A stretch of 37,876 nt of DNA, from the NCBI GenBank assembly GCA_900541855.1, contig UQLD01000024.1, positions 1 to 37,876 of the forward strand, written 5' to 3'. Made by a program: the position numbers and the translations under genes. A model generated the notes under the pieces. The model saw only the letters and a program-made list of their open reading frames with translations. It made no database searches and was not told where the DNA came from. This stretch comes from an uncultured Collinsella sp. (GTDB taxonomy: Bacteria; Actinomycetota; Coriobacteriia; Coriobacteriales; Coriobacteriaceae). Shown here piece after piece: positions 6,595 through 14,561 of the stretch (position 1 is its first letter; each line of letters starts with the position of its first letter).

Positions 6595-7698
6595 CTAGAA
6601 CCGTTCGAGAATTTCCTCGGCATTCTCTCGCAGATAGATATCTAGGTCCGGCACGGCAAACTGCACGTAGCCCCTCTGTGGCGCCTGAATAACCTCTCTT
6701 TGTAGCAATTTGGCCCTAATTGAACTAATCTCATTGGTCTTTTTACCCATGCGCTTAGCAATCTCGGCTGATTTGGACTGTTGTTTATCCTCGCACATAG
6801 CCAAAAGGTATTTAATATCGTTGAGCCCCAGTCCAGAAATCGCGGGCTCGTGAACAACATCGTGAAAACGAGCTTCTGCCAGCGCAATGCCTTCGGCAAC
6901 ATCGCGCTCACTCACGATGGCACTTTTGGCACGATGCAAGTTGGCGCGCTGCCAAATGGAATATCCGACCAGTTGCACCAGATAGGCATGGCCCTTAGTG
7001 GCCTTAGCGGCTCTCGACAGAAGATTGTCCTCTATGGTCAAACCAGTCGCGACAAAGCTATCGCCCATAGAGAGCGCTACCTCCACCTGGTTGATAGGCG
7101 CCAGATCTTCGGGGAGGGCACGACGCAAGAACGTAAGCGCCTTGCCGTTAATAAGATCCATAACGCCGGCGGGCAAGCCGGCAAAGGCAAGTGCGATATC
7201 TACTTTTTCCCCTATCAAAAGCTGAACCGTAGACGCAATGGCACGCATATCGTCAATCGGAGCGTCCTGAACTTCATCGATGGCAATAAAAAGACCCTCG
7301 GATGACTTCGCCGCCGAACTTAGCAACTTTCTAAGGCTCGACTCTTTGGGTGCAACATCGACTTTCGCAGAAACAAAGCCGGCGTTTACACCGACCGAAG
7401 CATTGGCCGCAAGGGAAGAATCAGCAACCTGATCCTTCAAGTCCAGCAATAGGTTAGGGCCAGCAGAAACAATAGCGGTCTTCCATCCAAGCTCTCGCGC
7501 ACGATCCCTAAGATCGCAGAGCAAAACAGTTTTTCCGGAGCCCCTCGGTCCAGCAATACGCATGAGCCTCGCAGGTGCACCAATTCCCGCATTCAAACTC
7601 TCGGTAAACTCAAGGGCAATATCATCACGACCAATTATGCGCGGAGGCTCAGCGCCGGCAGTGGGACGAAACGGATTATGGAATGCTGTGGCGCTCAC
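6595..7698 (-). CDS. AAA ATPase with C-terminal winged-helix region
   Basis: 367 residues from a GTG start with AAAGG upstream. Walker A GPRGSGKT is at residues 50-57 and Walker B GLFIAIDE at 135-142, followed by a helical lid (KGHAYLVQLVGYSIW). The C-terminal 70 residues look like a winged helix (SAEIAKRMGKKTNEISSIRAKLLQREVI). The layout resembles ORC/Cdc6-like AAA_16 proteins found beside toxins and mobile islands. It probably binds DNA or a partner protein; no partner gene is adjacent. The protein is soluble. Phased 10-bp repeats lie 50-110 bp upstream of the start and may be its operator. Codon use is less GC-rich than that of the suf genes, consistent with acquisition. Confidence 0.78.
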   Translation of the reverse strand: MSATAFHNPFRPTAGAEPPRIIGRDDIALEFTESLNAGIGAPARLMRIAGPRGSGKTVLLCDLRDRARELGWKTAIVSAGPNLLLDLKDQVADSSLAANASVGVNAGFVSAKVDVAPKESSLRKLLSSAAKSSEGLFIAIDEVQDAPIDDMRAIASTVQLLIGEKVDIALAFAGLPAGVMDLINGKALTFLRRALPEDLAPINQVEVALSMGDSFVATGLTIEDNLLSRAAKATKGHAYLVQLVGYSIWQRANLHRAKSAIVSERDVAEGIALAEARFHDVVHEPAISGLGLNDIKYLLAMCEDKQQSKSAEIAKRMGKKTNEISSIRAKLLQREVIQAPQRGYVQFAVPDLDIYLRENAEEILERF

Positions 7699-7750
7699 TT
7701 GTTTGCCTTTCTAGGGAATCGATTATTGGTCAATCTTAGCTTTAAAAGTT

Positions 7751-7810
7751 TATCGTAGACTATATCCGATTATATCCAGTTGTATAAGTCTGTATAAACG
7801 TATCGCGGAA
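7751..7810. promoter_or_regulatory. Six phased decamers upstream of the AAA ATPase
   Basis: Consecutive 10-bp units all begin T(A/G)T: TATCGTAGAC, TATATCCGAT, TATATCCAGT, TGTATAAGTC, TGTATAAACG, TATCGCGGAA. The middle four form two pairs sharing 7 bp. A period of one helical turn places identical bases on one DNA face. A minus-strand -10 (TATAAT, reading GGATATAATC) lies within them. Confidence 0.5.
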
Positions 7811-7908
7811 GTATCGAGCTTTCGTAATTTGTCTTAACGGACAGTCCAACGTTACTTTCTTCCAAGCTCATAGCGAAAGAAAGTTAAGGACTTCCTAAAA
7901 TCCATTTT

Positions 7909-8121
7909 CTAAAGCGAGAAGTACTCGCTCTCAGCGGATAAGTTCGGCCCCAACCACGGTTCGCCCGTCAAGAAGAACTCCGGCCAGCGCTGCATGAACA
8001 GCGCTTGCTCGCGCTTCCAGCGGCACAGCTTTTCCTCGTTGGCCTCTTCCCTGCCGCGCGAGGTGAACTCGTAGTGGTACAGCTCGACATAGGGCGTAAA
8101 GATGGTGCGGTAGCCGGCCCC
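7909..8121 (-). pseudogene. C-terminal fragment of a glycosyltransferase (duplicate tail)
   Basis: The minus strand reads TPYVELYHYEFTSRGREEAN, WKREQALFMQRWPEFFL and PWLGPNLSAESEYFSL then TAG. This is nearly the same as the last 70 residues of the tandem-domain glycosyltransferase ending at 10995. The match stops near 8121, where a different broken frame begins. It has no start and no catalytic domain, so it is a relic of recombination between related surface-polysaccharide genes. Confidence 0.8.
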
Positions 8122-8344
8122 CTGGCGCCAAATGCCTCGACTGCGAAGCCGTCCAATTCAAGATGGTCGGCATCGGTCCAGGCTCGACAGCCTCTGAGAC
8201 GCCCGACTCGTAGTACGTGACCTTATCTATAAACAGGCTTTCCGCACTCACAGCATAAGAAGGCCCGTGCAACAAAACACAAAGGTAGGCCAGAGCAACA
8301 AGCAGGATGCAACGGCGATGAAGGTCCAACAAGACAACAGGCAT
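8122..8344 (-). pseudogene. Fragment of a polysaccharide-locus protein, copy 2 (frameshifted)
   Basis: Begins at ATG 8344 with a hydrophobic segment (RRCILLVALAYLCVLLHGPS) and YAVSAESLFIDKVTYYESGVS. It then continues in another frame as WTDADHLELDGFAVEAFGA. Compared with copy 1 (2285-2522), the interval between GVS and HLEL is 41 nt here and 42 there, a single-base loss that breaks the frame. It is fused to the glycosyltransferase tail on its 3' side. Family unknown; a membrane-anchored surface protein is plausible. Confidence 0.5.
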
Positions 8345-8547
8345 GATTGCGCCGATCTACATGGCAAGCCAATAAACAGGATTGGGAAATGCCTGGTGGC
8401 AGTACTCATCAGCGTATTAAGATCAAATCCTAGCCCAGACTCATAACAGATCGAATCCCTGCAACGGCGGGAAAAGTCGACGTAAATCGTTTAAGCATGC
8501 GGCAAGCGGTGAGAGTGTATGGGCGCTCGCACGCGTCTTTGAATCTT

Positions 8548-9156
8548 CTAATGAGCAAGAAGAGAGGAATCTAGGAGAGACCTAATAGTTCTTGGAAGCT
8601 GGGAATCATCGAAATCACCATCTTTAAACAAGAGAGAATCATATAGCTTCTTATCGTTCTGTCTCGAAAAGATATGAGTGACCAGATGCACATCGTGGGC
8701 CTTTGAAAAACAATCTTCGTCCCTTAAAGATTCAGCAATATAACAACCGCCCCTATAGTTCATGAGTAAGGAAAAGTTCAAGTCTGTTGTTCCAAACTTA
8801 TAGCACTGCGATTTTGTTGATATGTCTTCGAGCATAAAGCACGCGGAGGTTGCAAAAGAGGCAAGCTGAACAATATGGTTGACTTTTCTGCGACACAGAG
8901 CGTAGGGATGGCGATTCGAAAAGTCGATCTGCGACGCAGCAAGTTTTCCTCTGGATGCCAATTTGAAAAACTGCTTAGCCGACAAATGACTATCTACGCC
9001 AGTTAAATGCTTGAAATTTTCGGCCTTATAAATAACTTCGATATACCTGTCATCGAAAACGTACATGAATGACTTTCCGACAAGAAAACCGCGATAAAGT
9101 TTTGCTGCCTGATTAATTTCCGCAACTATCGCCTTCCGATCTTCAGCCCTACCCAT
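8548..9156 (-). CDS. PBECR4-domain putative nuclease/toxin
   Basis: 202 residues from ATG 9156 (MGRAEDRKAIVAEINQAAKL). An upstream in-frame start at 9201 would run translation through a terminator hairpin, so I reject it. YRGFLVGKSFMYVFDDRYIEVIY, FKHLTGVDSHLSAKQFFK, FSNRHPYALCRRKV, YKFGTTDLNFSLLM and ESLRDEDCFSKAHDVHLVTHIFS match the PBECR4 domain, named for a predicted Barnase/EndoU/ColicinE5-D/RelE-like nuclease fold. Activity is unproven. It lies just downstream of the structured-RNA element and a terminator on the same strand. Compared with the left segment, this gene and its terminator are an inserted cassette of about 660 bp. Confidence 0.75.
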   Translation of the reverse strand: MGRAEDRKAIVAEINQAAKLYRGFLVGKSFMYVFDDRYIEVIYKAENFKHLTGVDSHLSAKQFFKLASRGKLAASQIDFSNRHPYALCRRKVNHIVQLASFATSACFMLEDISTKSQCYKFGTTDLNFSLLMNYRGGCYIAESLRDEDCFSKAHDVHLVTHIFSRQNDKKLYDSLLFKDGDFDDSQLPRTIRSLLDSSLLAH

Positions 9157-9167
9157 ACTGCCCCAAT

Positions 9168-9192
9168 CAAAAAAGCCGGGATAACCCCGGCT
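9168..9192 (-). terminator. Intrinsic terminator between the RNA element and the PBECR4 gene
   Basis: Minus-strand stem AGCCGGG/CCCGGCT with a GTTAT loop and a TTTTTT tail. It ends 12 nt before the chosen start of the nuclease gene, so the gene is expressed only by readthrough or from an internal start. Confidence 0.8.
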
Positions 9193-9203
9193 GATAATCA
9201 AAG

Positions 9204-9398
9204 AGGCGGTTTTCTGCTGGCTGTCAGCCGCGGCATCCTCACGGAAACCTAGTTGTCGCCGGAATTATAGTTCCCGGCGCGGACTCACCTTATCTCCCCG
9301 GTGCGGGCTCGATATCCTCTCGGATATCTAATCGTCTTGGACTTTAACCCGCCCAAGCACAGTACAGCTTTTACGTGCCGCCACACGGAGCTTAGCTC
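9204..9398 (-). ncRNA. 195-bp conserved element, probable structured RNA, copy 2
   Basis: Identical to 2569-2763, although the DUF4869 genes beside the two copies have drifted (21 of 149 residues differ). On the minus strand it carries the same four hairpins, including a GNRA-capped GATATCC/GGATATC stem. Its 3' end leads within 12 nt into a terminator and then the PBECR4 gene. This is compatible with an attenuation leader or an RNA antitoxin. The direction is inferred from the tetraloop and terminator. Confidence 0.55.
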
Positions 9399-9523
9399 AA
9401 GATTATTATCTATAACTCAAGCCACTAAAGCAAGCTACGCACGGGCATGGTCAAATTAAATTCAAACCTTGGTCATCAATCACATCTACCGCGGGCCGAT
9501 AACGCCCGCCTCATGTGCTGCGA

Positions 9524-9529
9524 TATAAT
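9524..9529 (+). promoter_or_regulatory. -10 element of the DUF4869-P-loop operon
   Basis: TATAAT lies 43 bp before the GTG start at 9572. A hairpin GCGGGC-CGATAAC-GCCCGC (9491-9509) lies just upstream and could be an operator. The -35 is not recognisable. Confidence 0.45.
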
Positions 9530-9571
9530 CAATCTCACTAAATGCCAAATCAGCAAGCCGAAGGAGCTAAC

Positions 9572-10021
9572 GTGCTAACAATTCACTATGGTGATATGGA
9601 AAACGTTATCTACAACACGTCGGTTTACTTCGATAACGTCTATTCGCCCCAGTGGTTTCAAGATGCCTTTGCTCAAAGGGTCATAAAATCCATCGACAAA
9701 GGCACCGTGGTAGGCCCCAATGCAATCGATACCAAGATTCTAGGTATCATTCCTCCCGAAAAACTATCCAGCGGCACCAAAACACTGCTGCTTATGTACT
9801 TTATGCCGAAGAACGTATATAACGCCTCAAATTGCGGTGATAATTGCGCCTACTGGATTCTGCGGATCGCCGCGCAAAAGGATTTAGCAATCAATCTCTA
9901 CCATTTAATGGATTTTGGAAACGGCAAATTCACGGCTGTCATTGCGAACACAGGCGATGTCGTTCACACGATGTTTGACCTTGTCCCCATAGCTGGAAAA
10001 TGCCTTAGGGAGAACTCCTGA
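9572..10021 (+). CDS. DUF4869-family protein, copy 2
   Basis: 149 residues from GTG 9572 with AAGGAG 5 nt upstream; an ATG at 9542 would add 10 residues absent from the other copy. Conserved blocks include MLTIHYGDMENVIYNTSVYF, LGIIPPEKLS, LLMYFMPKNVYNASNCGDNC and NTGDVVHTMFDLV. It is soluble and of unknown biochemical function. The stop overlaps the next start (TGATG, position 10021), so it is translationally coupled to the P-loop/TOPRIM-like gene, and the two probably form one functional unit. The same family occurs as an orphan at 2959-3408. Confidence 0.78.
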   Translation: MLTIHYGDMENVIYNTSVYFDNVYSPQWFQDAFAQRVIKSIDKGTVVGPNAIDTKILGIIPPEKLSSGTKTLLLMYFMPKNVYNASNCGDNCAYWILRIAAQKDLAINLYHLMDFGNGKFTAVIANTGDVVHTMFDLVPIAGKCLRENS

Positions 10022-10998
10022 TGCGCGGATCATACAAGGTAATTATTCAAAATAACCGTGTTCAGTTTAAACTGACCATCAATAGAAATCTGACCATCAT
10101 CCAAGGAAACAGTGCTACAGGGAAGACAACTCTGCTTGATATGGTGGCAGCCCACGAAGAGCTTGGGGCACAAAGCGGCGTAACAGTAAGTTGCAAAGTG
10201 CCCTGTAAAACAATATCTGGAAAATATTGGCGCAGAGATCTCCAAGAGATTTCCAGCAGTATTGTTTTTATTGATGAGGGCAATACTTTTGTTCGATCAA
10301 GAGAATTTGCCCATGAAGCAAAACGTAGCTCAAACTACTACGTAATCGTCGCCAGAGAGTCACTGCGCCAACTGCCCTATAGCGTTGATGAAATCTACGG
10401 TCTTAAGAACACCAACCGAACCACAACGAAGTATCCCGTTTACTCTCGTGTCTACACCTCTACATATCGTATTTACGATGATACTGAATTTAGAGGCGAG
10501 AGGCCCGAGCTTGTCATCGTCGAGGACACAAATTCGGGCTACGAATTCTTCAGTTTGCTATGCAAAAAGAGCAGCATTAAGTACATCAGCGCGGGAGGAA
10601 AATCAAATATTTGCAACTGCATTATGGACGCACCGGAAAACGACATCCTCGTGATTGCCGACGGCGCCGCCTTTGGACCAGAAATTGCGGAAGCAGCTGC
10701 TCTATTGCGCCGAAAGAACATCAAGCTATTCCTACCGGAATCGTTTGAATGGCTCGTGTTGAAGTCGGGATTATTCAACAGCAAATACATTAAGGACATG
10801 CTGCTTAACCCCGCTGAACATATCGAAAGCTCAAAGTTCTTTAGCTGGGAGAAGTTCTTTACTGCAGAACTCATCGAATGCTCACGAGACACACGTTTTC
10901 GATATGACAAGAGCTGCTTGAACGAGGAGTACTTGAACCCCACCGCCCTTGCAGCTCTTGAGGATACTTTGCCGGAACTTGGCATTACTTCGCGCTAA
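10021..10998 (+). CDS. P-loop ATPase with TOPRIM-like C-terminal half
   Basis: 325 residues. The N-terminal NTPase has Walker A GNSATGKTT at 29-37 and Walker B SSIVFIDEGN near 79-88, then YYVIVARESLRQLPYSVDEIY. The C-terminal half has ELVIVEDTNSGYEFF (acidic pair at 168-169), AGGKSNI (191-197) and ILVIADGAAFG (209-219), an order resembling the TOPRIM nuclease/primase fold of OLD-family and DUF4435 proteins, though the DxD motif is only partly preserved. SFEWLVL near 231 is a further block. I infer an ABC/OLD-like sensor-effector acting with DUF4869, possibly in phage defence. Its stop TAA shares bases with the stop of the convergent glycosyltransferase (CTAA, 10995-10998). Confidence 0.65.
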   Translation: MRGSYKVIIQNNRVQFKLTINRNLTIIQGNSATGKTTLLDMVAAHEELGAQSGVTVSCKVPCKTISGKYWRRDLQEISSSIVFIDEGNTFVRSREFAHEAKRSSNYYVIVARESLRQLPYSVDEIYGLKNTNRTTTKYPVYSRVYTSTYRIYDDTEFRGERPELVIVEDTNSGYEFFSLLCKKSSIKYISAGGKSNICNCIMDAPENDILVIADGAAFGPEIAEAAALLRRKNIKLFLPESFEWLVLKSGLFNSKYIKDMLLNPAEHIESSKFFSWEKFFTAELIECSRDTRFRYDKSCLNEEYLNPTALAALEDTLPELGITSR

Positions 10999-13481
10999 AG
11001 CGAGAAGTACTCACTATCGGCAGATAGGTTTGGTCCGAGCCATGGGTCGCCGTTGAGGAAGAACTGCGGCCAGCGCTGCATGAACAGCGCTTGCTCGCGT
11101 TTCCAACGGCGCAGCTTTTCCTCGTTGGCCTCTTCCCTGCCGCGCGAGGTGAACTCGTAGTGGTACAGCTCGGCATAGGGCGTAAAGATGGTGCGGTAGC
11201 CCGCCTCCCATACGCGCAGGCAAAAGTCTGCGTCGTTAAAGCCAACGGCGAATTCCTCGTTGTAGCCGCCGACGCGCTCAAATACGTCGCGTCGCACCAT
11301 CTGGCAGGCACCCGTTACGGCGCTAAAGTTGCCCGGGCGCACAGCGCGGGCAAGATAGCCCTCGCGCTTTGCCGAGAAGTCCTGGTTGGCATGGGCAAGT
11401 GCGCCACGCACGCCAACCAAAATGCCGGCATGCTGCACCAGATGATCGGCAAAGTAGAGTTTGGCGCCCACCACTCCCGCATCGGGACGCTGCAGATAGC
11501 TCATCATCTCTTCGATAAAGTCCGGGCTTATAACCTCGGTATCGTTGTTGAGCAGCAACAGGTAGTCGCCCTTAGCGTGCTCCACACCAAAATTGATGAT
11601 CTGAGAGTAATTGAACTCGCCCGGCCAGTACACAACGCGCGCGATGCCCTTGCCTCCTGATGCTGAAGCCACGCGTTCCGGCAGGGTTTCGTAATACGCA
11701 AACGTATCCGGGGCTTCGCTGTTGTTCTCCACCAAGACGATCTCATAGTTGGCATACGTGGCCTTCTGGGCAATCGACATCACACAGGCATCGAGCGTCT
11801 CAACGTGGTCCTTGGTGGGGATCACAATGCTCACCAGCGGCGCAGGCTCCGGCAGCGCATAGCGCATGCGATAGACAAACGGCGTCTCGGTCTCCTCGAC
11901 CGTTCCGCAAATGCCCAGCTCGTTAAAGTGACGCTGCAGCGCAAGGCGCCCGGCTTCAATAGCATACGGCTTGCTATCGGCAGAGCCATCGGCGGTCGAC
12001 TCCGGATGAACGCGCCAGTGATACAGCACGTGCGCAACATGCTCAAACCGCGCGCCCGCCGCAAGGCAGCGAAGCGTCAGGTCGTAGTCCTGGGCGCCCG
12101 CAACGTCTTCTGGGGACATGCCAATGCGATCAATAAGCGCCTTCTCCACCATCAGGAAATGCGTCACGCAGTTATGGCTATAGAGCAGGTCAACGTTGAG
12201 TTTGGTCTTAAAGACCGGCTGGCCCCACTCCCCCGTTTTCTGGAACATGTCCTCGTCGCAGAACAGGACCTGGGGACGCTCGCCCTCGGCAGCCTTGTTC
12301 AGTGCGGAAACATACTGGAATAACGCGTCCGGTTCCAGAATGTCGTCATGGTCCAAGAACGCGATGTAGTCGCCCGTCGCTTGCTCAATACCCGCGTTGG
12401 TGTTGACCACGATGCCGCCGTTGCCGGGCAGCCCAATGCGACAAACGCGCTCGTCATTGGCGTCCACCGCAAGGTCGGCCACCGCGTCCCATTCGGGCGA
12501 GGCGTCCATAAGCAGCAATTCCCAGTTGTCATAGCTCTGGGCTAGCACCGAGTCCAGCAGCTCGCGCAGGTAGACCCGATCAGTCTTGTAGCACGGCACC
12601 ACAATGCTCACGAGCGGCCTATAGGCAAAGGCCGCCGAAGCGACACGTTGGCACGCCAAATCGCCCGGCTTTGCGCGATGTTGCTCAAACCAACGTCGAT
12701 AAGCTGCGTCGTCTGCACGCGCGTCCTTCATGCGGTTCCAACTGTCATCGAGCATGCCGTTGTACAGGCGACCATCCATGGCGCAAAACCCGCTCTGGAT
12801 CTGCTCTGTGGGATCGCTCACAATCGCGACAAAATCTCGTATATCCTGAGGCATCTCAACGCTCAGATACGTTTTATTGACGCGGCATCCGTTGCGCTGA
12901 GGAACATCGACCTGCGACTCAAACACATGCACGGTGACATCGATGGCATTCATATGCGTATCGAAAATCTGGAGCTCAGGTGCGCACTGGAGGTCTCCAG
13001 CCCAGGTAACCTCATAGCGCCACACCGCGCCGGCGTCTGCCGGTAAATAACGAACGGCATCGATCTCATAGCGACCGCAGCACTCGCTGCGCTGTGCATC
13101 GCGAACGAGCGCACACATCGCAGGCTTTGCTTTGTAGTTAATCTTGGATTCCAGCTTGGCCACGCGGCTATCGAGGCGAATAGAGCCCAACCTTTGGCCA
13201 CCGGATGCAAAAACGACATCCATCGACGCGCCATCCAAAAACGGAAGCACCAAAATGGCGAGCTCGCGCTCGTAATCGGAAACGGAAGGGCAAAGCGCCA
13301 GCACACGGCCATGATCGACCGGGAGCACCAGCGACGGCACACAAGAACCACTCGCCGTCGCATGGGCAAACGCTTGAGAACCCTCCCGCTCAATAAGCGC
13401 GGCGACATCCTGACCGGCAAAACGAAGCAGCACAAACAGACGGCCCTGACTGCGGCAAAGTGCCAAACGCTTGATACTCAT
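10995..13481 (-). CDS. Tandem GT2 glycosyltransferase (two GT-A domains)
   Basis: 828 residues. An N-terminal beta-rich region (about 1-285) of unknown fold is followed by a first GT-A domain (PLVSIVVPCYK near 289, LMDASPEW, AFLDHDDIL) and a second one (PLVSIVIPTKDH, VENNSE, LLLNNDTEV, GFNDADFCLRVWEAGY). The second resembles rhamnan/rhamnosyl-type transferases. It builds surface polysaccharide on the cytoplasmic side; the donor sugar is unknown. ATG 13481 directly follows the stop of the gene upstream (TAGATG), so it is coupled and last in the five-gene minus-strand cluster. A duplicate of its C-terminus lies at 7909-8121. No terminator is seen before the convergent gene. Confidence 0.88.
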   Translation of the reverse strand: MSIKRLALCRSQGRLFVLLRFAGQDVAALIEREGSQAFAHATASGSCVPSLVLPVDHGRVLALCPSVSDYERELAILVLPFLDGASMDVVFASGGQRLGSIRLDSRVAKLESKINYKAKPAMCALVRDAQRSECCGRYEIDAVRYLPADAGAVWRYEVTWAGDLQCAPELQIFDTHMNAIDVTVHVFESQVDVPQRNGCRVNKTYLSVEMPQDIRDFVAIVSDPTEQIQSGFCAMDGRLYNGMLDDSWNRMKDARADDAAYRRWFEQHRAKPGDLACQRVASAAFAYRPLVSIVVPCYKTDRVYLRELLDSVLAQSYDNWELLLMDASPEWDAVADLAVDANDERVCRIGLPGNGGIVVNTNAGIEQATGDYIAFLDHDDILEPDALFQYVSALNKAAEGERPQVLFCDEDMFQKTGEWGQPVFKTKLNVDLLYSHNCVTHFLMVEKALIDRIGMSPEDVAGAQDYDLTLRCLAAGARFEHVAHVLYHWRVHPESTADGSADSKPYAIEAGRLALQRHFNELGICGTVEETETPFVYRMRYALPEPAPLVSIVIPTKDHVETLDACVMSIAQKATYANYEIVLVENNSEAPDTFAYYETLPERVASASGGKGIARVVYWPGEFNYSQIINFGVEHAKGDYLLLLNNDTEVISPDFIEEMMSYLQRPDAGVVGAKLYFADHLVQHAGILVGVRGALAHANQDFSAKREGYLARAVRPGNFSAVTGACQMVRRDVFERVGGYNEEFAVGFNDADFCLRVWEAGYRTIFTPYAELYHYEFTSRGREEANEEKLRRWKREQALFMQRWPQFFLNGDPWLGPNLSADSEYFSL

Positions 13482-14549
13482 CTACACTTCTCGCTTTCCC
13501 AGGGCGTTCGCTGCCATGCGTTTGCAGGCACCCAGGCGCCCAAACCTCAAGACGTCGTAATCGAACATGAGCTTTTTGCACTCACGGGCATTGGTGGCCT
13601 TGCTGGTAAGCGCCGCACGCACCATAGCAGCAACAGAAGAAGCGCATTGTGCGAGCGCAGCATCGTTGCCCACGGCAGAACCGGCAAGCGCTGTGGCAAC
13701 GGCAGCAAACACCTTGCCGCAGCCCGTACCCAGAAGCCTGAGCGCATCGTACAGCACAAGATCGCACAGGAAATATGCCAGGTCATCGGCGTGCTGAGCA
13801 TCGAGACCGTCGCGCTGCCAGTCAGCCAGCACCGCGGAGTAAATCTTCACGTGCTCCAGCAGACGTGTCTCGTCGTCGTAGCGCATGGTGTCCATGAGCG
13901 AACCCTTGCGCGCCACGCGGTAGTCATACAGCTTGTTCGAGATAAGCGCGGTCTTATGCGAACGACCGTACACGGCAAAATCGAAGACCTGGTCCTCGCC
14001 ATACTTAACGGTTTCGTCGAACACGATCCCGTTGCCCAGCAAAAACTCACGCTTGCAGGCGGTGCGCCATGCAAAGGGGCGAGACGCTTCCTTAAACAGC
14101 AGGTCGGTGCTATAGCCCTCAAATGACACATCGCGCGGGCTCAGCACATAGTTAAGCCACGGATACCCCGCCTCGAGCGGATACGGATTCGCGCCAAAGG
14201 TCAAAACGTCGCAGTCCTCGCGCTCAAAGGCATCGACGATCACGCGGCATGCATCGGGCGTAAAGCGGTCGTCGGAATCCAAGAACGCGACGATAGGCGC
14301 CGTGGACGCGGCGATGCCTGCATTACGTGCACTCGACAGGCCCCCGTTTGGCTTATCAACCAGCGTAAAGCGCGCGTCCTTTTCGCAATAGGCAACCGCA
14401 ATATCGCGCGAGCCGTCCGGCGAGCCATCGTTGACCAGCACGCCCTCCCAATCGGGCATGTCCTGCGCAAGCAGGGAGTCCAGGCACCAGGTCAGGCACT
14501 CCTCCACTTTATAGATGGGAACGACAACGGAAATCTTGGGGGTAGCCAT
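13482..14549 (-). CDS. GT2 family glycosyltransferase
   Basis: 355 residues from ATG 14549; a TTG at 14555 is possible but sits only 4 nt from GGAG. The GT-A core is KISVVVPIYKVEECLTWCLDSLL, VNDGSPDGS, NGGLSSARNAGI and AFLDSDDRF (the nucleotide-sugar/metal DxD). The C-terminal region reads KYGEDQVFDFAVYGRS, as in many capsule transferases that act on undecaprenyl-linked chains. There is no membrane segment beyond a hydrophobic patch. It begins 13 bp after the upstream gene and abuts the next. The sugar transferred cannot be told from sequence. Confidence 0.88.
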   Translation of the reverse strand: MATPKISVVVPIYKVEECLTWCLDSLLAQDMPDWEGVLVNDGSPDGSRDIAVAYCEKDARFTLVDKPNGGLSSARNAGIAASTAPIVAFLDSDDRFTPDACRVIVDAFEREDCDVLTFGANPYPLEAGYPWLNYVLSPRDVSFEGYSTDLLFKEASRPFAWRTACKREFLLGNGIVFDETVKYGEDQVFDFAVYGRSHKTALISNKLYDYRVARKGSLMDTMRYDDETRLLEHVKIYSAVLADWQRDGLDAQHADDLAYFLCDLVLYDALRLLGTGCGKVFAAVATALAGSAVGNDAALAQCASSVAAMVRAALTSKATNARECKKLMFDYDVLRFGRLGACKRMAANALGKREV

Positions 14550-14561
14550 AGTCAAGTGCTC

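Noticed and set aside
7761..7800. Phased decamers read as a CRISPR-like or iteron origin
   Set aside because: Units are only 10 bp without spacers and no replication gene or cas gene is near; an operator is simpler.
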